Assembly (NCBI GenBank): GCA_965216155.1
Contig: CBDCFD010000005.1
Location: 186,001 to 250,000 of the forward strand
From: CATOSP01 sp965216155
GTDB taxonomy: Bacteria; Chloroflexota; Dehalococcoidia; Lucifugimonadales; UBA3495
DNA length: 64,000 bases
Reading direction: 5' to 3'
Part shown: positions 1 through 8,254 of the stretch, one piece after another
Layout: each line of letters begins with the position of its first letter
How positions within the stretch are numbered: the stretch's first letter is position 1
Translations under genes and position numbers: made by a program
The notes under the pieces: generated by a model
The model's database searches: none
Told to the model about the DNA's origin: nothing
Seen by the model: the letters and a program-made list of their open reading frames with translations, nothing else

Positions 1-228
1 CAATTGTGTTGTGTCCTGTACTCCGTAGACTATTCTATAGGGGCCAACTCTAATGCGGTATATGTCCGGGCCTAACCGAACGGACCTGGCGGGGCGAGGG
101 TTCGCTGCCAAAGCGTCGATTGCCTCATCCACTCTCTGGCGATAGTTCGGGTGGACTCTTCTCAACTCCCGCTCGACCCGGCGGCTGCCGGTTATGACTC
201 GATAAAGACTTGGATTCGCTTCGGACAT
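1..228 (-). CDS. RelE/ParE-family toxin, partial at window edge
   Basis: Reading the minus strand from an ATG at 228 gives 76 residues with no stop before the window edge. The pattern fits a RelE/ParE toxin: an N-terminal YRVITGSRRVERELRRV helix, then RVDEAIDALAANPRP, then LGPDIYRIRVGPYRIVY, the beta-sheet segment typical of this fold. Family members act as ribosome-dependent mRNA interferases or gyrase poisons. The start overlaps the last ~104 bases of the nuclease-like gene upstream in another frame. No antitoxin-like gene lies directly upstream; a partner could lie beyond the edge. The C-terminal catalytic residues are outside the window. Confidence 0.7.
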   Translation of the reverse strand, partial: MSEANPSLYRVITGSRRVERELRRVHPNYRQRVDEAIDALAANPRPARSVRLGPDIYRIRVGPYRIVYGVQDTTQL

Positions 229-787
229 ACTCGGTAAAGTCCCTTTTTTCTTCTTCCGGGCTTTCGAACGCTTCCTTGGCCGCGAGAATGTCCTCCAAGT
301 CCTCGAATCCCTCCGGGGAAGTCATGAAGCTGCGCCACTCCTCGTAATTCGATATAAGCTCCCAACGGTTGCGGAAACCGCACAGATGGTCTGTCAGGGG
401 ATTGCCGTACTTCCGTACACCGGAGTCGAGGTTGAGGTCGCGTATTTTGTGTCTACTCTTGGCCCCGGTGGAGTAGGCATCGAAAACCATTGAAGGAAAG
501 ACCCAGACGTCTGTAATGACGCCGTCCAAGCATGTAACACACATGATGAAGAAATTGGGCCGAGGAGTGAAGTCAGGCATTTGAAACCAGCGCGGGTCTT
601 TCCCCCCAGCGCCACTCGCTGACTTTATTTGCAGTTCGATCACTTGACCGTCGGGAAGACGCGCCAAGGCGTCCAAACCCTCATCTACCAAGGGTTTATA
701 GACTGAAACGCCCTGCTTCAGCAGTTCACTGAATACGTGCAACTCTGCCAACTGACCGGCGACTTGCTTTGTTGATATAGTTCTCAT
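125..787 (-). CDS. PD-(D/E)XK nuclease-like protein, unknown role
   Basis: A 220-residue protein. Near residues 34-56 it has DEGLDALARLPDGQ followed by IELQIKS, a D-x(n)-E-x-Q-x-K arrangement that matches the PD-(D/E)XK core seen in DUF4365-like and Holliday-junction-resolvase-like proteins. The middle (WFQMPDFTPRPNFFIMCV) suits the next beta strand. The last ~35 residues are Ser/Pro rich and are encoded where the RelE-like gene overlaps. Its ATG directly follows the hemB TAG with no gap, so it is probably translated by coupling from the haem operon. Function unknown; fold assignment is an inference from one motif. Confidence 0.6.
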   Translation of the reverse strand: MRTISTKQVAGQLAELHVFSELLKQGVSVYKPLVDEGLDALARLPDGQVIELQIKSASGAGGKDPRWFQMPDFTPRPNFFIMCVTCLDGVITDVWVFPSMVFDAYSTGAKSRHKIRDLNLDSGVRKYGNPLTDHLCGFRNRWELISNYEEWRSFMTSPEGFEDLEDILAAKEAFESPEEEKRDFTEYVRSESKSLSSHNRQPPGRAGVEKSPPELSPESG

Positions 788-1771
788 CTACCCCTCGTCC
801 CTCAGCCACTGGGCCACCTCCTTGGCGTGGTAGCTCAGGATGATGTCGGCCCCGGCGCGGCTGATGGCCGTGAGCAGTTCCAGCGTCACCATCTTCTCGT
901 CCAGCCAGCCGTGGCCGCCGGCGGCCTTGACCATCGAATACTCGCCGCTGACGTTGTAGGCGGCCAGGGGATGGTCGAAGCGTTCGCTGGCCCGGCGGAT
1001 TACGTCCAGGTATGCCAGCGCGGGCTTCACCATGACGATGTCCGCGCCCTCGGCGATGTCGCTTTCGATCTCGCGCATGGCCATCCGGGCGTTGGCGGGG
1101 TCCATCTGGTAGCTGCGCCGGTCGCCGAACTGGGGAGTAGAGTCAGCCGCGACGCGGAAGGGACCGTAAAAGGCCGAAGCGTACTTGGCGGCATAACCCA
1201 TGATGGGCATTCCGTCGTAGCCCTCGTTGTTCAGGGCTTCGCGGATGGCCCGCACCTGGCCGTCCATCATCGCCGACGGGGCCACCATGTCCGCGCCCGC
1301 TTGTACCTGGGTCACGGCGGTCCGCGCCAGCAGTTCCAACGTGGCGTCGTTATCCACGTGCCCATTGTCGATTACGCCGCAGTGGCCGTGATCGGTGTAC
1401 TCGCACATGCAGACGTCGGTGATGACCATCATTCCGGGGGCTTCGCGTTTGATGGCGCGAATTGCTTCCTGGATGATCCCCTCGGGGTCATAGCCCTCGG
1501 AACCCAGCGGGTCCTTCTCGGCGGGCAGGCCGAAAAGCAGCACCGCCGGAACGCCCAGGTCGTAAGCTTCTCCCACCTCTTCGACGAGCCGGTCCAGCGA
1601 GAAATGGTAACAGCCCGGCATGGGCTCTATCGGTTGCCGGACGCCGGTCCCGTGGGTGACGAACAGGGGGTACACGAATTGAGAAGCCGACAGCCGGGTC
1701 TCCCTGGTCAGGTTGCGGAGAGGCTGTTGCTCCCGCAGGCGCCGAAGTCGAAGATCGGGAAAGCTCAGCAT
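788..1771 (-). CDS. hemB: Porphobilinogen synthase (ALA dehydratase)
   Basis: Condenses two 5-aminolevulinate molecules to porphobilinogen, the first common step of tetrapyrrole synthesis. At 327 residues it is the normal family length. Zinc-binding cysteines are visible at C121, C123 and C131 (DVCMCEYTDHGHC). The two active-site lysines are K196 (MGYAAKYASAFYGPFR) and K249 (VMVKPALAYLD). A clear GGAGG lies before the ATG at 1771. It follows cobA-hemD by 76 bases and is the last recognisable tetrapyrrole gene of the operon; hemA and hemL are not in the window. Confidence 0.97.
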   Translation of the reverse strand: MLSFPDLRLRRLREQQPLRNLTRETRLSASQFVYPLFVTHGTGVRQPIEPMPGCYHFSLDRLVEEVGEAYDLGVPAVLLFGLPAEKDPLGSEGYDPEGIIQEAIRAIKREAPGMMVITDVCMCEYTDHGHCGVIDNGHVDNDATLELLARTAVTQVQAGADMVAPSAMMDGQVRAIREALNNEGYDGMPIMGYAAKYASAFYGPFRVAADSTPQFGDRRSYQMDPANARMAMREIESDIAEGADIVMVKPALAYLDVIRRASERFDHPLAAYNVSGEYSMVKAAGGHGWLDEKMVTLELLTAISRAGADIILSYHAKEVAQWLRDEG

Positions 1772-1847
1772 GGCTATGACCTCCTCGGATGGTCAGTATG
1801 ACACCCGGCAGCGTATTCCCGCCAGGCGCCCGCCAGGAATACCGGGC

Positions 1848-3371
1848 CTACGCGTTGGCGCAGTGTTCCACCAGCGCGTCCACGAGCCCTTGTACGGTAT
1901 GGACCCGGGCGACCACGTCCACGCGCAACCCCAATCCAATGGCGGTGGCGGCGGTCGTGGGGCCGATGCAAGCGATGATACTCTGTTCCAGGGTCTTCCG
2001 GTCGCCGTCCAACATGTTCAACAGGTTTTCCACGGTCGAAGAACTGGTAAACGTGACAAAATCAACGTTTTGTTCCAGGGTGGACCGGGCTTTATCAGCC
2101 ATTCCCTCTGCGGGGATGGTGCGGTATGCGGCTATCCGTTCCACCTTTGCTCCGCGCTCAGACAGACCGCGGGCAACGGCGTCCCGTCCAATGTCCGCTG
2201 CCGGTAGCAGCACAGGCACGCCGGTCCAATCGAGGTTTGCCAACTCGGTCACCACCACTTCGGAGACCGACCGGCTTGGTTCAAAGTCGGGAATGATCCC
2301 CCTCTGAGTGAGAGCGTTCCTGGTTGCAGGGCCGATAGCCCCGACGTTCAACCCACCGAAGGCCCGGCTGTCTTTACCCAGGAGTGTAAGGCGTTCGAAC
2401 ACCGCGTCGACCGCGTTAATGCTGGCAAATATGACCCACTGGAATTCGCCGAGCCGGGTGAGGGCCGAGTCCAACTCCGTGTAGTCTTCCAGGCCGACGG
2501 TCTGGATGGCCGGTATCTCAACGGGCTGGGCCCCAAGTTCCTCCAGCAGCAACCGGAATTGGGAAGCCTGGGTGCGGGAGCGGGTGATCAGCACTTTCTT
2601 GCCGAAGAGGGGGCGTTGGTCGAACCACGCCAACTCTTGGCGGAGTCCTGCCACCGGGCCAATGACGGCGGCCACGGGCGGCCTCAGTCCGGCTTCTTTG
2701 CCAAGGGTTACGGCGTTCTCCAGGTTGCCGGTGACAGTAGCCTGTTGGGGCCAGGTGCCCCACTGCACCAGTGCAACCGGGGTCTCAGGGGGCATGGACT
2801 CGTGAATAAGAGTCTCCAGGATTGATTGGAGAGGCTGCCAGCCCATCAACACCACCAGGGTCCCGCCGGTACGGGCCAAGGCGTCCCACCTGATGACCGA
2901 GGAGTTGGGCTTGGAGGGGTCTTCGCTGCCGCTAACGACGGTGAAGGACGACGCCAACCCCCGGTGGGTTAGCGGTATTCCCGCGTATGCAGGAGCGGCG
3001 ACCGCCGATGTGACGCCGGGCACGACCTCAAAGGGAATCCCGTTGTTGGCAAGGGCCAGGGCTTCTTCCCCGCCGCGGCCGAAAACGAAAGGGTCTCCGC
3101 CCTTCAAACGGACGACTACGTTGCCCGCCTTGGCCTCATCGACCAAAAACTGGTTTATCTCGCCCTGGCTCATGGCCTGCCGGTCCCGTTCCTTGCCAAC
3201 GAACACACGCCGGACCCGGACCGGCGCCAAGTCCAGCAGCGCCGGGTCGAGCAGCCGGTCATACAAGACCACCTGCGCCAACGCCAGGCAACGCGCCCCC
3301 TTGACGGTTATCAGGCCCGGGTCGCCCGGTCCAGCGCCCACGAGGTAGACTTTGCCAGCCAATTGACTCAC
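1848..3371 (-). CDS. cobA-hemD: Fused uroporphyrinogen-III methyltransferase / uroporphyrinogen-III synthase
   Basis: A 507-residue fusion. Residues 1 to ~245 are the SAM-dependent CobA/SUMT domain, with VGAGPGDPGL near residue 11, GGDPFVFGRGGEE near 91 and PGVTSAVAAPAYAGIPLTHRG. Residues ~255-507 are the HemD domain, which closes hydroxymethylbilane to uroporphyrinogen III. The two halves make and then bismethylate uroporphyrinogen III to precorrin-2, the entry to sirohaem and B12. The start is GTG at 3371 behind AGGAG. The leader and first ~11 codons are duplicated at 4216-4252 in front of the MNT-HEPN gene. Confidence 0.96.
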   Translation of the reverse strand: MSQLAGKVYLVGAGPGDPGLITVKGARCLALAQVVLYDRLLDPALLDLAPVRVRRVFVGKERDRQAMSQGEINQFLVDEAKAGNVVVRLKGGDPFVFGRGGEEALALANNGIPFEVVPGVTSAVAAPAYAGIPLTHRGLASSFTVVSGSEDPSKPNSSVIRWDALARTGGTLVVLMGWQPLQSILETLIHESMPPETPVALVQWGTWPQQATVTGNLENAVTLGKEAGLRPPVAAVIGPVAGLRQELAWFDQRPLFGKKVLITRSRTQASQFRLLLEELGAQPVEIPAIQTVGLEDYTELDSALTRLGEFQWVIFASINAVDAVFERLTLLGKDSRAFGGLNVGAIGPATRNALTQRGIIPDFEPSRSVSEVVVTELANLDWTGVPVLLPAADIGRDAVARGLSERGAKVERIAAYRTIPAEGMADKARSTLEQNVDFVTFTSSSTVENLLNMLDGDRKTLEQSIIACIGPTTAATAIGLGLRVDVVARVHTVQGLVDALVEHCANA

Positions 3372-3379
3372 GCTCTCCT
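3343..3379 (-). repeat. cobA leader, copy 1 of a 37-bp duplication
   Basis: This segment runs from the AGGAG ribosome-binding site of cobA-hemD through codon ~10. It matches 4216-4252 at 32 of 37 positions by direct comparison. The mismatches are GTG versus ATG at the start codon, two in the next codon, and two third-codon-position changes. This is the resident copy. Confidence 0.85.
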
Positions 3380-3405
3380 GAAATTAACCGCAGGGCGGCC
3401 GCGGG

Positions 3406-4244
3406 TTATTGACCTTCGGGCTGCTCTTGCCAGGGGTCTTTGCCGGTGAGGAAGGCCACGCGCCGGAAGATTTGCCGGGTGTCGTTCAGGACTTTTTGAT
3501 AGAGTTCGTTCCGGTCGCCCAGAGGGGCGTATGGTCCATCGTATTTCAGCCTTCCGCTGTAGTCGTTGAGGCTATGCAGGGGAGACTCCAGCGGGTGGGT
3601 GAACCCCCGGTCGACCCGGCGATACGGATTTCCATGTCAACCAAGTCGTGGTGGTGCGGGTAGCGGTTTATGCGGGCCGAAATCAGGGCTTTCATCGCGT
3701 GTTCCAAAGTTTGGTGGGCCTGCTGGCCTACCATGATGCCCGTGCCGCGATTGTCTATGATCACGCGCAGCGCGTGGAGGTGCGACCTGGTATGGTAGCA
3801 TCGCTGGTCGGTAACGCTCCACTCGGCGGAATAGTCCTCGTCGTCGTTGGGATATTCGTCCCCGGCGGGCCGGCCGTCCATCGTAATGCCTTCCTCTGAC
3901 GCTATCGCGGCCACGCTGTTAATGCTGCGCCGCATCCGGTCGAACTCTTCGGGAGTAAACCAGATGAAATCCACAGGAACGAACATCCCGTAAAGCGCTT
4001 TGACCTTTGCGTCGGCGGCGCGCCGGGCTTTATCCCGTATTTCGTCATCTTGCCAGCGGGGGTGGACGAGGAGAATATCCAGGTCGGAATCCTTATGATA
4101 GTCGCCCCGCGCCCGCGAGCCGAACAGGATAACGTCCTCGGCAGCCGTATCCCGCAACACGGCCTGGCCGACGGCCAGTGCGTTGCCATCGTATTGGCCG
4201 GGGCTTGCGTCTGCCAGGTAGACTTTGCCTGCCAACTGGTTCAT
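3406..4244 (-). pseudogene. MNT nucleotidyltransferase-HEPN fusion, frameshifted, with a cobA-derived N-terminus
   Basis: The N-terminus MNQLAGKVYLADASPG copies that of CobA (MSQLAGKVYLVGAGPG). A minimal nucleotidyltransferase domain follows, with GSRARGDYHKDSDLDILLV carrying the GS and DxD motifs, then a HEPN-like helical region (QQAHQTLEHAMKALIS, HHHDLV). Near 3612 the frame is lost: the original frame stops at 3546, while the other frame continues as LNDYSGRLKYDGPY and ELYQKVLNDTRQIFRRV to TAA at 3406-3408, a normal HEPN C-terminus. MNT and HEPN proteins form toxin-antitoxin pairs in which MNT adenylylates HEPN. Either a one-base indel inactivated it or this is an assembly error. Confidence 0.75.
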
Positions 4245-4252
4245 GCTCTCCT
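4216..4252 (-). repeat. cobA leader, copy 2, driving the MNT-HEPN gene
   Basis: This is the second copy of the cobA ribosome-binding site and first codons (32 of 37 bases identical to 3343-3379). It supplies the ribosome-binding site, ATG start and first ~10 residues of the MNT-HEPN reading frame. The copies bracket exactly one gene. Confidence 0.85.
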
Positions 4253-4284
4253 ATCAGAATCAGGCATTGCCGAGCATCTCACGC

Positions 4285-4617
4285 TCAGAACAAGGCGGGT
4301 TGAGGGTTCCCTGTTTCGGGGAGAGCGCCCAGTAGCGCCTGCAAGTCTGCGTCCGCCAAACATTCTTCCTCGAAATGGTCGACTTCCACTTTCTCGAATG
4401 CCGCAAAATTGTAAGGCGGGTCTTGAATAGCCAGGGAAGCCTTCTCAGCGCCCATCAGCCCTAGCACTGCGGACTGGTCAGCGGCGTCAAGACACCCGAC
4501 CCGATGATTACCTTCCGGGTCCTCCCATATCTCACCCTCCCGAATCCTGCAATACTTGAGCAGGCAGGCGTGTAGATCCGGGTTTCTGTCGAGCCGGGGA
4601 ATAGGAAAGTTCTTCAC
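4285..4617 (-). pseudogene. DNA methyltransferase N-terminal remnant
   Basis: The 110-residue frame (GTG start at 4617) carries HRVGCLDAADQSAVLGL and then QDPPYNFAAFEK. DPPY is the catalytic motif of N4-cytosine/N6-adenine DNA methyltransferases, placed near the N-terminus as in the beta-class order. Everything after it, including the SAM-binding FxGxG region, is missing; the frame ends 33 bases before the duplicated cobA leader. It lies between hemC and the MNT-HEPN gene in an operon otherwise made of tetrapyrrole genes. Most likely a truncated restriction-modification or orphan methylase. Confidence 0.65.
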
Positions 4618-4677
4618 GCCGTTACAACAGTGGCGCCGGTTGCAGTACGCCGCGGCGAATTTTCGACAAATCGCTGG

Positions 4678-5610
4678 TCATAACTCCTCCCACTCCACCT
4701 CCAGCAGCGGGCCGCCGCCCCGTTCCACGACGGCCAAATAGGCGTCGCTGGCTAGTTGCAGCGGGTCGTGGGTCAGGCCCTCTACCTTGGCGCGGAACGC
4801 CTTTTTCCCGTCGGGGGAACTCAGGAACACGGTCAGGAACAGGGACTCTCCCGATGCCCGCCCATAGGCTCCCACGGGGAGTTGGCAGCCGCCGCCCAGC
4901 TTTTCCAGGAATGCCCGTTCCGCGGTGACGGCGAATCTGGTCTCCGGGTGCTCGGCGGGGCGAAGCAGGTCCATGAGTTCGTTGTCGTCGGCCCTGACCT
5001 CGATGCCGAGAGCGCCTTGTCCGGGAGGAGGCACGAACCGCTGGGGAGAAAGGTACTCGGCAATGTGTTCGCTGAGACCCAGGCGGGCCAGACCGGAAGC
5101 CGCCAGGATGGCTCCGTCGTAGTCTTCGCCGGTCGCCTTGCTCAGCCGGGTGTCCACGTTGCCCCGGATGGGAAGCACTGTTGCCTGGGGGCACAGGGTC
5201 TTCAAAAGGGCCTGACGCCTGGGGCTGCTGGTGCCGATGCGGGCCCCCTCCGGTAGCTCGGACAGGGAGCATCTCCAGCGGTTGACCAGCACGTCCCGCG
5301 GGTCCTTGCGCCGGGGAGTCGCGCCAATGGCCAGGCCCTCGGGTAGCTGGGTTGGCATGTCCTTGAGGCTGTGAACCGCCATGTCCAGGGTGCCGTCGAG
5401 CAACTGCCGTTCGATCTCTTTTACGAAGATACCCAGGCCCATGTTGGCCAAAGGCGCGGTGGGGTTGGCGTCGCCGTGGGTGCGCACGATCTCCACCTGG
5501 AACTCGACGTCCGGGTACATCCGGCGCAGGACGTCCAGGACTTCCTCGGTCTGGCGAAGGGCCAGGCCGCTGCCGCGGGTGCCGACCTTAATTACATTCC
5601 GCTGCGCCAA
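4678..5610 (-). CDS. hemC: Hydroxymethylbilane synthase (porphobilinogen deaminase)
   Basis: Polymerises four porphobilinogens to hydroxymethylbilane. At 310 residues it is the usual length. The start TTG at 5610 lies one base after the stop of the preceding gene and gives MAQRNVIKVGTRGSGLALRQ, the family N-terminus. HSLKDMPTQLP (80-90), GTSSPRRQALL (127-136) and PPGQGALGIEV (195-205) are present. C242 in LGGGCQLPVGAYG is the dipyrromethane cofactor attachment site. Its product feeds the HemD half of the next core gene. Confidence 0.97.
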   Translation of the reverse strand: MAQRNVIKVGTRGSGLALRQTEEVLDVLRRMYPDVEFQVEIVRTHGDANPTAPLANMGLGIFVKEIERQLLDGTLDMAVHSLKDMPTQLPEGLAIGATPRRKDPRDVLVNRWRCSLSELPEGARIGTSSPRRQALLKTLCPQATVLPIRGNVDTRLSKATGEDYDGAILAASGLARLGLSEHIAEYLSPQRFVPPPGQGALGIEVRADDNELMDLLRPAEHPETRFAVTAERAFLEKLGGGCQLPVGAYGRASGESLFLTVFLSSPDGKKAFRAKVEGLTHDPLQLASDAYLAVVERGGGPLLEVEWEEL

Positions 5611-5611
5611 G

Positions 5612-6319
5612 CTACGGCCCTCGATTCTGCTTGAGGGTGGCGCAGGGCTGGGAGCCGCACCGGTCCACCTCGGAACACAGTTCCGGCGTGTCCGGGTTGG
5701 TCAGGTCTGACAGAAGCACAGACACAGCGTCATCCTCACGGCCTGACTGCGCCAGCTTCAGGGCCTTGGAGGTCATGCCGCACTGCCACCGCTGGCGGTC
5801 AATTCTCACCCCCATGCGTTTCACTTCCCGGCGGACCCGGGACAGCACCCTGGCGAGGTCGGACCATTCAAGGGCCGGGGATTCCTCCAACGACTCCCGC
5901 AGTTTACGGGCGAGGGCCGGGCTGGCCCCTCCGGTGGAAATGGCCAGGGTGACATCTCCCCGCTTCACAATCGCCGGGGCGATGAAGGAACATAGCGCCG
6001 GGTCGTCCACCACATTAAGGAGTGTTCCCAACTGCTCGGCTTCCTGGGATATGCAGCGGTTCACCTCCCGCTTGTTGGTGGCCGCGATTCCCATGAACGC
6101 GCCGTCCAGGTCGCCGGGCCGGTACTTGCGCGCCTGCCACTCCAGCTTGCCTTGATCGGCAAGGGAACGGATAGCCGGGGTAGCATCCGGGCTGATTACC
6201 GAAATCGCCGCGCCGGAGGACTGTAACTTTATAATCTTATCTTCGGCGACCGTGCCCCCTCCGAAAACGACACAGCGCCTGCCCTTCAGGTCCAAATAGA
6301 CAGGATAGTAGTCAGACAT
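5612..6319 (-). CDS. Precorrin-2 dehydrogenase / sirohydrochlorin ferrochelatase (Met8/CysG N-terminal type)
   Basis: The 235-residue protein starts SDYYPVYLDLKGRRCVVFGGGTVAEDK, the NAD-binding start of Met8p and the CysG N-terminal module. ISPDATPAI, GIAATNKREVN, LLNVVDDPALCSFIAPAIVKRGD and ISTGGASPALA complete the pattern. The family oxidises precorrin-2 to sirohydrochlorin and inserts iron to give sirohaem. In this operon it links the CobA product to the AhbA/B-like decarboxylase. The C-terminal ~35 residues are not conserved. Confidence 0.93.
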   Translation of the reverse strand: MSDYYPVYLDLKGRRCVVFGGGTVAEDKIIKLQSSGAAISVISPDATPAIRSLADQGKLEWQARKYRPGDLDGAFMGIAATNKREVNRCISQEAEQLGTLLNVVDDPALCSFIAPAIVKRGDVTLAISTGGASPALARKLRESLEESPALEWSDLARVLSRVRREVKRMGVRIDRQRWQCGMTSKALKLAQSGREDDAVSVLLSDLTNPDTPELCSEVDRCGSQPCATLKQNRGP

Positions 6320-6331
6320 TTTCCTTGCCAG

Positions 6332-7381
6332 TTAAGAAGTTGAAACCGGGTCGGGCTGCTCGGTCACCCGGTACCGCTCGTAGTCATCCACGAAATAGCG
6401 CACCCTGGTCTTCTTGTACTCCCTGGTGCTGTAGAGCATCAGCCGTTCCGATATACCGGTGGCCTGGCTGATCTCCTGCTCGATCTCCTCGCAGCCTTCC
6501 GGCGTGGTTGCATGCACCATGGTGAAATGAGTGTAGGGCCAATCGGGGAAGGTGGGCCGTTGGTAACAGTGGGTCACTGCCTTGTGTCCGGCCATCGTCA
6601 TCCCCACTTCCTCGGAACGCTCTTCGGGCACCTTCCATACGATCATCGCGTTGGCGCGGAACCCGGACCGGCGGTGGTGCAGCACGGCGCTGTACCTGCG
6701 CATGATCCGCCGCTCCTGGAAATCCTCGGCCATGGCGAACAATTCTTCGGTCGTCTTACCCAGTTTCCGGGCCATAGCGTCGAAGGGCCTGGGGGTCAGC
6801 TCGAGGTCTTCCTGCAACTCGCGGATGCCAGCCATGTCCTCGTCCGTGAGCTCGACAGCCTTATTCCAGCTCTCGGCGGCGGACTTGTCGTAGCCGTCGG
6901 GGCTGTAATTGTAGGACGATCCCTTTTGCTGGACCATGTCGAAATTCACGCCAATCTTGAAGAAACGGATCGTCGGCATGATGCGGCAATTCAGGGCCTT
7001 GGTCTCCCGGGCCATGAACTGGACGGTGGAATCGAGGTCATGGTCCGGCGGCACCGCCAGCGTAAACCAAAGGTTGTAGTAGGACCCTTCCCTGGCGTAA
7101 TTGTGGCTGACGCCTGGGTGGTGGTTGATCCAGAGGGCGCTACGGTGAAGGTCCTCCGGATCAAAGGCCATGGCCACCAAGGTGGTCTTATATCCCAGGC
7201 GGCGGGTGTCGAAAATGGCGCTGACCTGCCGGAGGACGTTCTGGCGTTTCAACTCGGCCATACGCGTCAGCACTTCATCTTCGCGTATATCCAACTCCTC
7301 GCCCAACTCGGCATAAGGACGGTCCACCATCGGGAAGCGGCTCTGGATCAGGTTCAGCAGCTTTCTGTCGGTAAGGTCCAT
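6332..7381 (-). CDS. ahbA/ahbB: Fused sirohaem decarboxylase (AhbA-AhbB type)
   Basis: Two tandem Lrp/AsnC-like units, residues ~1-165 and ~175-349. Each has a winged helix (DLTDRKLLNLIQSRFP; LTPRPFDAMARKLG) followed by a sensor-like alpha/beta domain. The halves match AhbA and AhbB, which remove two carboxyl groups from sirohaem in the alternative haem pathway and do not regulate transcription. I chose ATG at 7381, behind AGGAG, over a much longer open frame that runs back over the next gene. Fusion of the pair in one chain is less common than separate subunits. AhbC and AhbD are not in the window. Confidence 0.88.
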   Translation of the reverse strand: MDLTDRKLLNLIQSRFPMVDRPYAELGEELDIREDEVLTRMAELKRQNVLRQVSAIFDTRRLGYKTTLVAMAFDPEDLHRSALWINHHPGVSHNYAREGSYYNLWFTLAVPPDHDLDSTVQFMARETKALNCRIMPTIRFFKIGVNFDMVQQKGSSYNYSPDGYDKSAAESWNKAVELTDEDMAGIRELQEDLELTPRPFDAMARKLGKTTEELFAMAEDFQERRIMRRYSAVLHHRRSGFRANAMIVWKVPEERSEEVGMTMAGHKAVTHCYQRPTFPDWPYTHFTMVHATTPEGCEEIEQEISQATGISERLMLYSTREYKKTRVRYFVDDYERYRVTEQPDPVSTS

Positions 7382-7434
7382 GACTTCACTCACTCCTTTC
7401 GGAGAATGGTCCCGGGCAACCAGCGGCGCCGCAA

Positions 7435-8031
7435 TCAGCCGCGGCTCTGGTAAGACTCGGCGACGCCTATCAACACGCGGTCCGCCAGTTCCAGTATACG
7501 ACTCCGGTGCTGAGGTTCGGCGGAGTCTAGCACCAACGAACGGAAGAAAACAAACGCTTCCAGGGTATCGCTGAGGGGAACACCGCGTTCGGCCATTGCT
7601 GTGCCGTATTCGCGGCCCAGGGAGTTTGACTCGGAAAGTGTGTCCTGGCGTCTCCGGCGCTGTTGGGGTTCCTGGGCCAGCAGGGACAGCAGCCTGCGGC
7701 CAAAGAGCCGCATCCTGACTCGTCCTTCTTCCTCGACGCTCTGGTACCAGGGCTGCCGGGCGACCTTGTCCTGGTGCAACCGGCGGCGGATACGCTTGAG
7801 GGCGGATCCCTCCAATGTGCCGTCGCCGTTGGCCTGGGGCGCTGGAGGGGGAGGACCGGTCAGGGCCATGACGTCCCCGCTCCAGAACCGGCGGTGTCCA
7901 CCGGGTGTGCGGTAGACTCGCAGGTACCCGTTGTCGGCCCATTGGCGGAGGGTGGCTTCGTTGACCTCCAGCAAGCGGCAAGCGTCGCCCAGGGAGAGCC
8001 AACGTGCCTCTTCGACCGGCAATTTAACCAC
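7435..8031 (-). CDS. MerR/excisionase-type DNA-binding regulator with RsbRD-like C-terminus
   Basis: Residues ~10-55 form a helix-turn-helix with the MerR/excisionase pattern (LSLGDACRLLEVNEATLRQW, then GGHRRF). Residues ~125-190 resemble the N-terminal sensor domain of RsbRD-type proteins (SNSLGREYGTAMAERGVP, EAFVFFRSLVLDS), a globin-related fold. It starts with GTG at 8031 and is the first gene of the tetrapyrrole operon, 53 bases before the decarboxylase. A role as haem- or redox-responsive operon regulator is inferred from position and domains; no operator was identified. Confidence 0.75.
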   Translation of the reverse strand: MVKLPVEEARWLSLGDACRLLEVNEATLRQWADNGYLRVYRTPGGHRRFWSGDVMALTGPPPPAPQANGDGTLEGSALKRIRRRLHQDKVARQPWYQSVEEEGRVRMRLFGRRLLSLLAQEPQQRRRRQDTLSESNSLGREYGTAMAERGVPLSDTLEAFVFFRSLVLDSAEPQHRSRILELADRVLIGVAESYQSRG

Positions 8032-8218
8032 GAAAAATATCCAGAAATCTAAAGAATTCTAGCTGTTCATGAAAACCATCGTGGAGACTACCATAGCAGG
8101 GGATTCCAGTCAACGGCTGGAACACTGCGAGAGACGATTGCGAAACTCGGGATTGGGGTGGTTCGACCGGGTTTTGGAGGCTAGAGGCTACGAAATACGG
8201 AGCGGGTAGAATCATTAG

Positions 8219-8254
8219 AAAGGGGCCTTGCAGAGAGTGATTGCAGGCCCCTTT
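8219..8254 (-). terminator. GC-rich hairpin, candidate terminator
   Basis: AAAGGGGCCT at 8219-8228 pairs perfectly with AGGCCCCTTT at 8245-8254 around a 16-base loop. It lies just after the stop of the 8282-8521 minus-strand frame. The stem ends in only three T residues on each strand, so it is a weak candidate. Confidence 0.45.

Noticed and set aside
827..1801. 324-residue plus-strand frame over hemB
   Set aside because: Shadow of hemB in high-GC DNA; no family features, while HemB motifs are complete.
7382..8002. N-terminal extension of the sirohaem decarboxylase frame
   Set aside because: It overlaps the regulator gene in another frame, and a good ribbon-bound start with AGGAG exists at 7381.
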